Assembly: GCF_000213175.1 (NCBI RefSeq)
Contig: NW_009799179.1
Location: 4,052,858-4,116,857 of the forward strand
Direction: 5' to 3'
Source of the DNA: Neurospora tetrasperma FGSC 2508
Lineage: Eukaryota > Ascomycota > Sordariomycetes > Sordariales > Sordariaceae
Length of the DNA: 64,000 nt
Shown here: positions 14,142 to 25,559 of the stretch, in pieces
Layout of the letters: every line of letters starts with the position of its first letter
How positions within the stretch are numbered: position 1 is the first letter of the stretch
The notes under the pieces: generated by a model
The model's database searches: none
Seen by the model: only the letters and a program-made list of their open reading frames with translations
What the model was told of the DNA's origin: nothing
Made by a program: the position numbers and the translations under genes

Positions 14142-14544
14142 TATTAGAAGGCTAAGGAGTAACCGCCGGGGAAGGGATATTACGGCGCTATAATACCGAC
14201 GTTCTATTTCGTCTAACTAAACTCTTATTTAGAAGTATTGCGGCGGCCGGTACCCTTTTTCGCTTAATTAATCTTTAATTTAATAGTATTAAAATATTTA
14301 ACGAGATAGGTTTATAGGAAGGATAATCCAGCGTTGTATTAGGGCAGTACGTTAGTATAAAATTCTATAATTTTTAATTATAATAGAATAGAATTTATAT
14401 TAGTATAAAAGAGGTTCGAAGGAGCTTCGTTCTTTATAGTTAGTAACTATTAATATATTTTTTAAATTAACCCCTAATTTACTGTCCTTTACGTATAGCT
14501 ACGACCGTAGTTACTTTAGCCTACTTTCTTCCTACGTCCTAATA
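14142..14544 (+). repeat. 5' LTR of right chromovirus
   Basis: A 403-bp LTR beginning TATTAGAAGGC and ending CGTCCTAATA. These fit the TGTTAG..CTAACA-type ends of the better preserved copy at 17,297-17,698 after C-to-T and G-to-A change. It is preceded by TAATA, the left half of the element's target duplication. Confidence 0.85.
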
Positions 14545-17296
14545 AATTAATAGCTCTTCCTTTAGGAATTAAGCTAATATTATTAAAATATATATATATA
14601 GCGGTCTATCTATTTCCTATATTACTAAAGTAACCCTTTATCCCTTTTGTACCGCTACCCTTTTAGTTATTATAATTGAAGTCTTATAATTTCCTCCGCC
14701 TTTATTATAATAATACTAACCTACTATAGAATTTACCGAAGTAAATAATAACGAAAATTACCCCTTTATACTACTCTAGGCTCTTTATTTATACCTTTAA
14801 ATATTTAAAACCGATGAATTTATATATAAGTAATAATTATTCGAATTCCGGTTTACTATAATTAAACTCCTCTTAAACTATTTCCTTTCGTATATATTCT
14901 AGTAGGATTAATTTACCTTTATAAGCCTTACTAAATAGAATTCGGTTAGTAATTACCTTCTTATCCCTATTAGATTTTATTATTAGGATTACCTCTTTTA
15001 TAATTAGATTTATATTTTTATTATACTTCCCCTTATTATTCCCTCTTCAATAGTTATTATTATAATTACCCTTTTACTACTAGCGGCCTTATCCGTTTAT
15101 ATTAAATACTATTCTAAATATAATATTATTAAATTTATAAGTAAAAATTTCTTTTAATTCCGGAATTACCTTTATAATATTAATACGTAATTTTAATAAT
15201 ATTCTTATACTTTTCTTTCGTTTATTATTAATTATATTAAGGGTAACTTTAAAAATACTTAAATTAAGTATATATTAGCCTTTCGAAGTAAATCTAGGTA
15301 TAATACCGTTTGTAATACGCCTATATAGAATAATATTTATACTTTTTGGAGATTGAATATAATAGTAATATTTAAATTATTAAATAGTCCGCTTTTAATA
15401 AATTTGAATATATATAGTGGGGCGCTTCTGAAATAGTTTATAATTTTTATAACCGCTATTATATTAAAAAATTTAACTTCTCCTACAATTAATTAGAGTA
15501 TATTTAGATTATTATTTAAATTAATTGGTTATATCCTTTCTTTAAATAAAGCGTCCTTTCGATGGTTAATATTAATATAATAAATAAAGTAGTAGTATAT
15601 ATAAAACGGTTAAAAGGCTTAGAAAATATCGAATTATTTATATTATTTTATTAGAATTAAATATTTTTAGGGTATATTTAACTATTTTCTTCATTTTAAT
15701 TTACCTTTACTTCCTTATTGAATATTCTCCCCCCTACGTTCTATAGTACTAATTCTCCCGATTTTCCCTATCGCCCCCTCTTAGTTTTCTAAATGAATTT
15801 TAATTTTATTTACTCCTTCTATAATTAAAAAGGCTATATATATAACTATTATATTTAATTAAAGTTATTAAATATTTGCTATAAGTATAGTATAATAGGC
15901 TATTTTATATTAATATACCCGAACCGAATTTACTTTAATTATAGCGAAATTAATTATTAAGTATAGAATTACCTTATCCCCGTAGGTACCCTACTATATA
16001 GTACGAATATTATATTAATTATAATTAGAGTACCGGCTATATCCGTTTAGAATAATATAAGTAAATTATAATTATATTTAAAAATAATATTATTAGTAAG
16101 GATTTATAGAGATTCGCAGTATATATAGGGGTTAATAAATTCGGACGCGGAACTAAATTTAATTAGTAGGTATTTATTCCCGTTAAATACGAAAATTAAT
16201 TTTATATTTTATTATTTTATTAATTTCTCTCTTTAATCTATTCCCGTATATAGTTTAATTACTTATTTTATTAAGATATATAATTCTTATAATATTAAAT
16301 AGACGAAGTAAATTATATTTATTATTATTAAATTTCTGGCTATAGAAATTATTTTCGGTTATTTTTAGCTTTACGAATAGAATTCTAATATTAATTAGTA
16401 ATAGCGGACGTTTCGGTTCTAAATTGAGGCCGGCGACCTAGAATTAAATATAATATTAGTGAAGGAAGTATATAATATTATAATTATTTTAGTAGAACTA
16501 TAATAGGATTTTATTTTATTATTAGACCCCTAGGAAATAGCGAAGGTAGAAGAGGGTTTTCGCTCTTTTATATATATAAATATCCTATTCGAAATTCCCT
16601 CTTCTTTAGTAATTAAATTTATAACCCTACTTATTATATTAAAATTAATTAATACTTTATAAACCTTTATTCCCCTATTGAAAATTTTTTAAGTTATATT
16701 TAACGGCGTTTATTCTACTTTAGCCCTCTTATTAGAATTAGCGCGGCCGAAGTCCCCGGAGTCGCTGGAGGAGCTAAGGAATAAATCCGCTACTTTCGAA
16801 TTAATAATTCTGTTAGAGTATAAAGGATTTCAATCAGTTTTCAAAGCTTTAGTAGTACCTTTATTTTAATATAATTATTTAGAATATTGTATTAATTTAA
16901 TTAATAGAGAATTTGTATTTTAAGGACCGATTTATATATTGAATATTAAGGAATTAAAAGTACTACGAAAATAATTATTAAAGGCGTTCTAGAAGGGGTA
17001 AATTTAATTCTTTATTAATTTGGCGGGTACCCTTATTATTTTTATTTTAAAGAAGAGCGGAAAATTAAGGCTTTATATTAATTTTAGGGCGTTTAATAAA
17101 GTTATAAAGAAAAATCGGACGGTATTACCCTTTATTTAAGAGATTTTGGATTGGTTATTATTAGCGAAAGTCTTTACGAAATTAGATTTGAAGGATATAT
17201 ATTATAAGATTCGGATTTAGGAAGGAAACGAGGAGAAAATAGTATTTCGTATAAAGTACGGGTATTACGAATTTTTAATTATATTAATAGGGTTAG

Positions 17297-17698
17297 TATT
17301 AGAATGCCAAGGGGTAACCGCCGGGGAAGGGATGCTACAGCGCTACAATACCAACGTATTATCTCGTTTACCTAAATTCTAGCCCAAAAGTATCGCAATG
17401 ACCGATACCCTCTTTTGCCTAATTAGTCTTCGGCCTAATAGTATTAGAATATTTAATGAAATAGGGTCGTAGGAAGGATAATCCAGTACCGTATTATAGT
17501 AGCACGCTAATATAGAACTCTACAACTATTAATTACAACGGAGTAGAGTTTATATTAGTATAAAAGAGGTTCGAAGGAGCTTTATTCTTTATAGTCAGTA
17601 ATTATTAATATATCTTTAAATTATTCCCTAACTTACCGTCCCCTACGTATAGCCACGACCGTAGTCACCTTAGCCTACCTTCCTCCTACGTCCTAACA
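17297..17698 (+). mobile_element. Solo LTR nested inside the reverse transcriptase region
   Basis: A 402-bp LTR of the same family, inserted in the RT region of the right chromovirus. It is flanked by GTTAG (17,292-17,296) and ATTAG (17,699-17,703), a 5-bp target duplication differing by one transition. Its ends are TATTAG and CTAACA, complementary apart from one transition. It is visibly richer in GC and keeps more CpA than the other three LTR copies, so it has suffered less RIP and probably arrived later. The left copy of the element lacks it at the equivalent place (about 5,075-5,090). No internal sequence remains, so it is a solo LTR left by recombination. Confidence 0.85.
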
Positions 17699-20600
17699 AT
17701 TAGCAAATACGCTAGCGATGTTTTAAATATATATTAATAATATATTAGTGGAATTAATAAAGATATTATATGCTATTTATTTTAATAATATTTTAATTTA
17801 TAGTAAGAATAAGGAAGATTATAGCGATTATATTAAGAAAGTCCTTTAATAGCTATAGGATTGGGACTTTTATATAAATTTAAGTAAATACGAATTTTAT
17901 ATAAAGAGGGTATCGTTCTTAAACTATATTATCTCCCTAAAGGGTATTTTAATAGATTTAGAAAGGGTTGTAACAATTATAAATTAGAAAGTCTTATTAA
18001 ACATTTATAATATTTAAATCTTTTTAAGGTTTATAGGGTTCTATAAACGTTTTATAATATTATATTCTAAAATAATAGCGCTTTTAATAGAGTTATTAAA
18101 AGGGGAGAAATAAAAAGTATTCAAATTAACGGAGGAGGCGGAGAAGGCGTTTATAGAATTAAAGCGGCTATTTTAAAAAGTACTAATATTATATTACTTT
18201 AATTTAATATTATAAATTTAAGTAGAGATAGATATATTAGATTTTATAATTAGGGTAGTTTTTATATAGTTATACGGCAATAAGTAGTACCTGGTAGTAT
18301 TTTTCTTAAAGAAGAAATTACTAGAAGAAACGAAATATAGAGTTAGAGATGGAGAATTATTAGTAATTATAAGGGTATTGAGAGTATAGAAGTAATACCT
18401 ATTATATATAGACGAGCTGTTTTTAATAATTATAAATTATTTAAATTTATAATACTTTTAGAAGAAGGAGCGGGTTAATATAAAATAGAATCGGTAAGCG
18501 TTAAAATTAATAGTATATAATTTTAGGATAGAATATTATTTAGGGAAGTTGAATTTAATAAATAGGTTATTAAGGAAATTATAATTATAAGGAGAATAGT
18601 TAGAGAAGGGAGGCGAATATCTATTAATTAGAATTATCGAAGGGGGTGAGGAAAAAAGTTAAATTATAAAGGAGGGTTAAATATTAAAGATACTAATAAA
18701 ATAGGTAGTTTTAATTAAGAAAGAAAGTTAGAGGGTAGTAGTAGAAGAATAGGAGTAGTAGTAAAATACTAGTAAAGTAGAGGAGGTTTAAATATTAGAA
18801 AGTAAAGAGAATAAATTATATAAAGAGTAATAGAAATTGTAAGAAGAGAGTAAATTATATAGGGGGTAGAAAAAGTAAATAAGGATAGAGGATAATATTA
18901 GGACGGACGGGACGTTAGAGAAGAGAATAAAGTTTATAGGCGAAATTAATATTAAATTAGGGAGGGAAACGAAGGGAGTAATTATAAGAAATATAAATAT
19001 ATATATAATAGTAATAAAAATATAGAAAGACAATAAGTATTTATTACTATTAGAGTAGTAGTTATTAGAGGTATAGAAGGAGGATTTATTTATTATTAAG
19101 GAATTATAGAAGAATAGTAAAGGAAGGAGATAAGCGAAGAATTAGAAAATAAGAGAAGATAGGATTCTTTAGTATTAATATTAAATTTACATTTTAGAAT
19201 ATATATAAGTTAAATTACTTTATATTTATAATAATAATATAACGGCCGGGTACCCGGGTTAAAGGAAGACGTTAAAGCATATTAATTAATTCTATTATTA
19301 ATTAATTATTATAACCGACGTTAAAGTATACGTTTGCAAATACCTAGCGTATTAGAAGGTTAAATTATATAATTACTAATTTTATAGCTTATTAAGATTA
19401 TTATTTATCTTTATTATTCCTTAATAAAATATTTCGTACAATTTTATTATTAAATTACTAAAAATATTCAATTTTATATTTAATTAAATTTATAATATAG
19501 TTTTAATTATTATTAACCGTTTTACTAAGTACGTTTTATATATTTTTACTTAAAAGACGATCGATATTCGATAATTTACTTTTCTTTTCTAGCGAAATAT
19601 ATTTTAGTAATTCGGCCTTCTTAATTCTATTATTTTGAATAGAAGTAGTTTTTTTATTAATTAATTTTGGAGGACCTATTGCAAATTTTTAGATATTTAT
19701 AGGCATTTTAATATAGTTTAGTACTTCTAAACGGATAAATAAACGGAGAGGTAAAATTAGAATTTAAAATTATATTTCCGAATCTTTTATAAGATAAAAT
19801 AGACTGATTAGGCCAAAAAGTTTATATTAAATTAAATAGATATATAATAATTATTTTTATATTACTATTAGAAAATCCTTATTAGAATTACTCTTTAGAT
19901 ATTATTTTTTAGGGTTTACAAATCCGGATTAAGGGCGGAAGACGGTATTCCCTATAGTAAATACCGACCGAATTAAAGAATTACTTCGAAATTGGGTAGA
20001 AGTTATTAAAACTTTAGGAATTATTAATTAAGGATATATAAAATAATATAATAAAGCCCGGAAGTTAAAGAAGTTCGATATAGGGAGCTGGGTCCTACTT
20101 AATATAAAGTATATTAAATAACGACGCCCGAATATCAAATCAACTAATAAATTTTTAAAACTATTTTAAACTATTAAAGTAATTGGAAATAAAAAGATAG
20201 TATACCGATTCGTATTCCCTATATATATTAAATATATTTAGTATTCTTAATTACTTTATTAGAATTATATTATAGTAATCCTATTGCGGCGGTACTATAA
20301 AGAGAAATTATAAATATTAAGGAAAATAATATTTAGTATAAAGTTGAATCGATTATAAAGTATCAAAGGTCTAACTACTAATATTAATTTTAGATTAAAT
20401 AGAAGGGGTATTCGGATAATAAGAATTTGTAAATTTTACAAGAGGATATAAATTGTCCGGGCCTTTTTAAGGATTATAAAGTAAAAGAAGTATAATAGTA
20501 AAGAGATTAAGGCGGATTAAGTACTAAATTAATAAGAGTTAGTTAATTAGAGGTAGGAGAATAACGAATATTCGGCGTTTGGAAATATAAAATAGAAATA

Positions 20601-22488
20601 ATAAAACGTAGATGTAGAAACGTATAAGTAAAAATAGTAAAATGTAAATGTAAAACGTAAAATAGAAATATAAAATATAAATATAAAATACTAAATATAA
20701 ATGTAAGATATAGAGTAGAGATATAAATATAAATATAAATTAGAAAGGGAAGGTAAATTAGAATTATTATAGAAAATTAATAAAATATTAGGAAGAGTAT
20801 AACTTGTATTTTCTATCATTACTTCTAAACGAAAAATTCTTCGGCGGTACTAGTTATAATTGATATAGGATTGGAACCTACGATTTTAGGAGGAATACTC
20901 CTATATACTATTATATTTATCGATATTATTAGTAAGTAATACTATATATTATTTATTCCTTATAATCCTTCTTAATAAATACTAATAATTTATTTAATTT
21001 TATATTTCTAATTTCTAATTTTCTATTAATAGTACGGTACTATAGGCCTTAACTATAATTAATAGGGGGGGCGACGTAGGTAGGAGAGTTCTATACTAAA
21101 ATATTTATTAAAGAATTATTATTATTATTAAAAAGATTACTATTAGTAGTTACTAGACTAATGTTATTATTAATATTATTAATAGTACAATAATTAAAGC
21201 TTTAATATTAATTAGTATTAAAATAATTAGTATAGAATATATTAAGTAAAATTGTAGGGAGGTTGTTAATAATTAAGCGTATTTGTATTATATTTTAGAA
21301 AGATAATATATATTAATATAAATACTATAAAATTTTAGTAAGTAAGGGGGTATTAATATTAATAAGAACTACAACTTTAATTACTATAATTTATAAAGCG
21401 TTCCGAAGGTTATATATATTACGAGGGATTTTTAATATATATTTGCCTTATATTAAAATATATTACAATTTTTCAGTGAATTTTAAAGGGTATTAACGAA
21501 AAAAGAGACGAAAAGATAGCAAAAAGGAAGGACTAACCTTTAATTTAGTAAATATATAAAGTAATTAAGCAAATAGCTTTATATAAATCAAAGGGGTTAA
21601 TATTAATAAATATTTAGGCTAAAATAATATTATATCCTAAATAGGTTAAAGGGCGGATATTATTATAGAAGGTTAGTAGGAAAGTATAGGGAGGATAGAG
21701 TAATATAATAGGTAGAGGATAAAAAACAAAAGAAAAAAATATACTAATTGAATTTAAAAGCGAAATAGCGGTTCGTACGTAAGATAGTAGTAAAAGTACG
21801 TACGTCCGTAGTAAGGGCTAATTTTAATAAGGCGGAGGGGGTAATTAAAGTAATTTTAGAATTAAACGGGGGGGAGAAGCCAGCGAATTTATTAAAAAAG
21901 GAAGTAATAAATATAGTTATAAAAATAAAAATACGAGAGGGAAGAAGGAAAAAGCGGAAGAAATAGGCGAAAGGGATATTATATAAATAAAAGAGGAGGT
22001 TTTTATACGAATATAAATTAAAGTAGATAAATATAAATTTAGGTAAATAAATATAAAAGGAGGTAAGGTAAATAAAATTTTAAATAATAATATATTATAA
22101 GGGAAGGAGTAAATAGGAGAGAATAAAACGAATATAAATAGTAGGGAGAAAGGAATAAGACGAATAGGTAGTAATTATAAATATAGAGGATTAGGAAGGA
22201 AGGAAATAAATAGAAGGTATATATTTTAAAATAGGTTAGTAGAGTATAGTAAATAATTAAGGATAATAGAATTAGAATAGAAAGTATAATAATAAGATTA
22301 AATTAAGGATAAAGGGCGGAATAATTAAATATGTACTATATAAACGAGAAATATTCGTAGAAGAAAGGGAATATAGGATTATAGAAGGTATAGATATTTC
22401 GGAGAGTAAGGGAATAAATAATTAAAGAGAAGAGTACGGATATTAAAATCGAAGGAAGGGAATAGAGGTTCCGTAAATAGAATTTATA

Positions 22489-23047
22489 AAGGGGGGGGGT
22501 TATATTAAAATGCTTTAGGCCTTCTAATATTATAATACTAACGTTCGTAATCCGACTAACCTTATTAAGCGAGGGTTTTAAGTAACCGACGATAGTAGTT
22601 AACTATAATTATTATAATTAAATTATTAATGCTTTAGGCGAGGGTTTTAAATAATTAATAATAATAATTATTAATAATTATTGCGGTTAGGCTATTAATA
22701 CTTTAATTCGTCCTTTAGTATTTTTATATAATAATTAACCCAAACCAGTTAATTATAATACTTTAAATTCTTCGGTATTATAATACCAATACTCTCTATT
22801 ACTTTACTAAACTTCTACTTAGAAGTATTATACCGACTGACGCTTTTTTATACTTTACTAAACTTTTGCCTAGAAATATTATACTAATTAATATTCTTTA
22901 GCATTTCGCTAAGCTTTTACCTAAAAGTATTATACTAATTAACGCCCTCTCGCATTTTACTAAATTTCTATCTAAAAGTACTATACTAACCGACGTTCAC
23001 TATTATTATAAAGGTTCCGAAGATAGAACTTATAAGGGGGGGGGTTA
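22489..23047 (+). repeat. Duplicated polypurine tract and LTR start with 68-bp and 51-bp minisatellites
   Basis: The run of nine G before the true 3' LTR (23,034-23,044) has an earlier twin at 22,489-22,499. Each is preceded by AGGTTCCG..TAGAA..TTATAA-like sequence and followed by TTATATTAAAA. After the first lies an LTR-like start, then about two copies of a unit of about 68 bp (22,550-22,720), then four copies of a unit of about 51 bp (22,798-23,000). The 51-bp unit resembles the internal LTR segment around CTAAACTCTTATTTAGAAGTATT. The element therefore ends in two successive polypurine-LTR modules, the first expanded by minisatellites. The left element (1-250) shows the first module. Confidence 0.75.
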
Positions 23048-23449
23048 TATTAAAAAGCTAAAGGGTAACCGCTAGGGAAGGAATACTATAGCGCTATAAT
23101 ATTAACGTTTTATTTTATTTAATTAAACTCTTATTTAAAAGTATTACGGCGGTCGGTGCCTTCTTTCGCTTAATTAGTCTTCGGTTTAGTAGTATTAAAA
23201 TATTTAATAAAATAGGTTCGCGGGAAGGATAATCCGGCGCTATATTGGGGCAGTACGCTAATATAGGATGTTATAATTTTTAATTACAATAGAATAGAGT
23301 TTATATTAGTATAAAAGAGGTTCGAAGGAGCTTCGTTCTTTATAGTTGGTAACTATTAATATATTTTTAAATTGACCCCTAACTTACTATTCCCTATGTA
23401 TAGCTACGATTATAGTTACTTCAGCCTACCTTCCTCCTACGTCTTAATA
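23048..23449 (+). repeat. 3' LTR of right chromovirus
   Basis: A 402-bp LTR beginning TATTAAAAAGC and ending CGTCTTAATA, directly after the G-rich tract and followed by CAATA, the right half of the target duplication. It differs from the 5' LTR mostly by C/T and G/A changes, as expected of RIP, so ordinary LTR dating would overestimate its age. Confidence 0.85.
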
Positions 23450-23454
23450 CAATA

Positions 23455-23790
23455 GAGCGTCCCTATTAGGTGACCCGATTTAGCAACGGTAGGTTAGTTT
23501 ATATAAGAGTACTATAATTTGATTTATTAATTAACTTACGTAGGAATTTTTAGGGTTGGCTTATTTAATACTATTTTTAATTGTAATTTAAGGATATTTA
23601 GGGGTATAAATATTCAATAAGTAGAGGTAAAAATCTAATTTATTAAAAACTAACTATTATAAAAGTATTTACTAAGGATATTTTTATTAATTAAGAATAG
23701 TAAACTATTATAAAAATATTTATTTAAAATATATTTATTAATAATTAGGGCGATAGGAAATAATCCAATAGGGAATATAAATAGTATTTT
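23455..23790. other. RIP-degraded sequence with a short tandem duplication
   Basis: AT-rich and gene-free. A stretch of roughly 54 bp (AACTATTATAAAAGTATTTA-like) is duplicated in tandem at about 23,645-23,755. No family recognised. Confidence 0.5.
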
Positions 23791-24475
23791 ACAAAGGAAA
23801 CTTAATTTTATCTTTTAGAGTAATTTAGTATATAGTTACCCTACAGTCTACTAGGGTATTAATACTTTATATATTTAACCCCCCTTAATTTTAATTAGAT
23901 TCTATCTAATTAATAATTTAAGAAGAATTATTTAGTACTAGGAAGTACCTTATAAGTATTAACGGTTAGCCTATCGATTTAAAATATAATTAATAGCTAT
24001 ATTAGACTACTAGTAGATTTTTGGGGCTGGATAAAGACTATTGTTAAATAAAAAGTATCTTACAAAGGAAACTTAGTCTCATTTTTTGGAGTAATTTAGC
24101 GCATGGTTACCCTACGGTCTACCGGAGTATTAATACTTTATATATTCAACCCCCTTTAGCTTTAGTTAAATTCTATTTAATTAATAATCTAAAAAAGATT
24201 ATTTAATATTAGGGAGTACCCTATAAGTATTAACGGTTGGTTTATCGATTTAGAGTATAGTTAATAGCTATATTAGACCGCTGGTGGATTTTTAGGGTTA
24301 AATAAAGACCGTTGTTATTAGCCTATTGACTTGGAGCATAATTAGTAACTATATTAGACTGCTATTAGATTTTTGGGGTTGGATAAAGACTATTATTATT
24401 AGCCTATCGACTTAGAATATAATTAATAGCTATATTAGACTACTATTAGATTTTTAAAGTTGGATAAAGACTGGT
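23791..24475. repeat. 271-bp tandem duplication followed by 83-bp units
   Basis: A unit starting ACAAAGGAAACTTA begins at 23,791 and again at 24,062, a period of 271 bp. Both copies contain the GTTACCCTAC, TATTAATACTTTATATAT and TATCGATTTA blocks. The last part of the unit (from about 24,231) is repeated further with a period of about 83 bp, each with an AGACTGCTATTAGATTTTTG-like core and a GGATAAAGAC end. This may be stacked LTR or satellite sequence of an unidentified element. Copies differ mainly by transitions. Confidence 0.75.
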
Positions 24476-24723
24476 TAGATAAAATAAATAATTATTTTAG
24501 AACTTACAACTCTAATCTCATTAATAAATAAACTAGAATTATAAAATCTAATTTAATTAAAGATTAACTTTCTTAAACCTAAATCTATCGACGGGTAGTA
24601 AAGGGATTAAAAAAATTAAAGCCTTAAATTAACCTATTTTTACCTTATTACTTTAAGGGTACTTATATCCTTAGAATAAACTTCTAATTATTATTTTTAT
24701 ATATATTACGCTACTAGGTTTTT

Positions 24724-24758
24724 ACCCTACCAGGGGGTCTCTCTAGTAGGGTTTTTTT
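24724..24758 (+). other. Hairpin followed by T-run
   Basis: ACCCTAC (24,724-24,730) pairs with GTAGGGT (24,746-24,752), leaving a 15-nt loop, and T7 follows immediately. It resembles a structured 3' end, but it lies in RIP-degraded repeat sequence and no adjoining gene is recognised. Confidence 0.35.
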
Positions 24759-24775
24759 CCAGATGTAGGTGGTTT

Positions 24776-25259
24776 TTTAATAGAAAACGTATCCTAATTA
24801 CTATATTAGTACATTAAGAAATTTCGAACCCCGGAGGGAGTAGGAGGGTAGTTCTCCTACGCTGTTAGGATAATAGTTTGCGAACTGTTACTTGAGGGTG
24901 CGGGGGTTACTAATCCCCTATAAAAAGTTAAATACTTATATTAATATAAGTTATTTAAACTTTTTCTTATCATTATTTCTTTATTATTATTTTTATTATT
25001 CTTATTTCTTTATTATTATTTATTTTTATTCTTATTCCTTTATTATTATTTATTTTTGTTCTTATTTCTTTATTATTATTTTTTTATTATTATTAATTTT
25101 TATTTTTATTCCTTTATTAAATTTTTTTTAAGTTTTTGTTTTTTTCTTTATTATTATTATTCTTATTTTCTCTTATTTAAAAGATTTCAATATTAATATT
25201 TAGTATATATAGGTAATAAAAAACTACGTGGAATTTTACTTTAAATTAAGTAGGCGGGA
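24776..25259. other. Gene-free AT-rich stretch with simple TTATT-rich sequence
   Basis: From about 24,960 to 25,180 the plus strand is a pyrimidine-rich, low-complexity tract of TTTATTATTATT and TTCTTATT-like words. It is open in one frame only because of composition. I see no gene. Confidence 0.6.
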
Positions 25260-25357
25260 TTAGAAGTTTAGAATTAGGGCTGGCCGGGTAGTAAGTAACG
25301 GAACTATAGCCGGCCGGGTAGTAAGTCGCCGGTTTAAATCCGGTACGGATCTTTTTT
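25260..25357 (+). other. tRNA-like (pol III type) fragment, possibly SINE-derived
   Basis: GGTTTAAATCC at 25,331-25,341 matches the B-box consensus GGTTCRANYCC except for one C-to-T change. It forms a T-arm with a five-pair stem (GCCGG with CCGGT) and a seven-base loop. A T6 run at 25,352-25,357 could be a pol III terminator. Upstream, a GCCGGCCGGGTAGTAAGT-like block occurs twice about 38 bp apart and resembles an A-box/D-arm. No full cloverleaf with an anticodon arm can be built, so it is not an intact tRNA gene. A tRNA-derived SINE remnant is an inference. Confidence 0.35.
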
Positions 25358-25379
25358 CTTTTACTTTTTTCTATTACTA

Positions 25380-25470
25380 TCTTCTAATAATAGCTTTATA
25401 TCTTCTAGAAACGGCTTCATATCTTCTAGAAACGGCTTTATATCTTCTAAAAATAGTTTTATATCCTCCA
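25380..25470 (-). repeat. Four copies of a 21-bp coding-type repeat
   Basis: ATATCTTCTAGAAACGGCTTT-like units are repeated about four times in phase. On the minus strand they read as a seven-residue L-E-D-I-K-x-F repeat within a short open frame at 25,361-25,546. The 21-bp period keeps the frame, so this was probably once part of a repetitive protein, now in a RIP-degraded region. Confidence 0.5.
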
Positions 25471-25559
25471 ATATAAAATACAAATTCAAAGTAAAGAAGA
25501 CTAAATTAAAAAGCTTAAAAAGAAACTGGGTAAACTTAAAGACCAAAAAGCGAGAGTAT

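Larger units (their letters stand above)
14142..23449 (+). mobile_element. Chromovirus (Ty3/gypsy) fossil, right copy, both LTRs present
   Basis: A RIP-degraded element of 9,308 bp. The 5' LTR is 14,142-14,544 and the 3' LTR 23,048-23,449. The flanking pentanucleotides are TAATA (14,137-14,141) and CAATA (23,450-23,454), a target duplication differing by one transition. In order on the plus strand: a gag-region segment (about 14,545-16,000, strand of coding unclear), an aspartic protease core near 16,130-16,175, reverse transcriptase (17,030-17,296 and again from 17,704), RNase H (about 18,185-18,400), integrase core (from about 19,425) and a chromodomain-like segment (about 20,345-20,470). 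A 2 kb purine-rich tail then ends in a polypurine tract of A/G at 23,034-23,044. It is broken throughout (dozens of interruptions). A solo LTR is nested in RT, and the 3' end is duplicated with minisatellites. It is the inverted partner of the 1-8,232 copy. Confidence 0.85.

Noticed and set aside
14545-15420. Coding-like pattern on the strand opposite to pol in the 5' third of the right chromovirus
   Set aside because: The same pattern is seen in the left copy, but RIP distorts both strands and I could not decide which strand encodes gag. Not claimed as an antisense gene.
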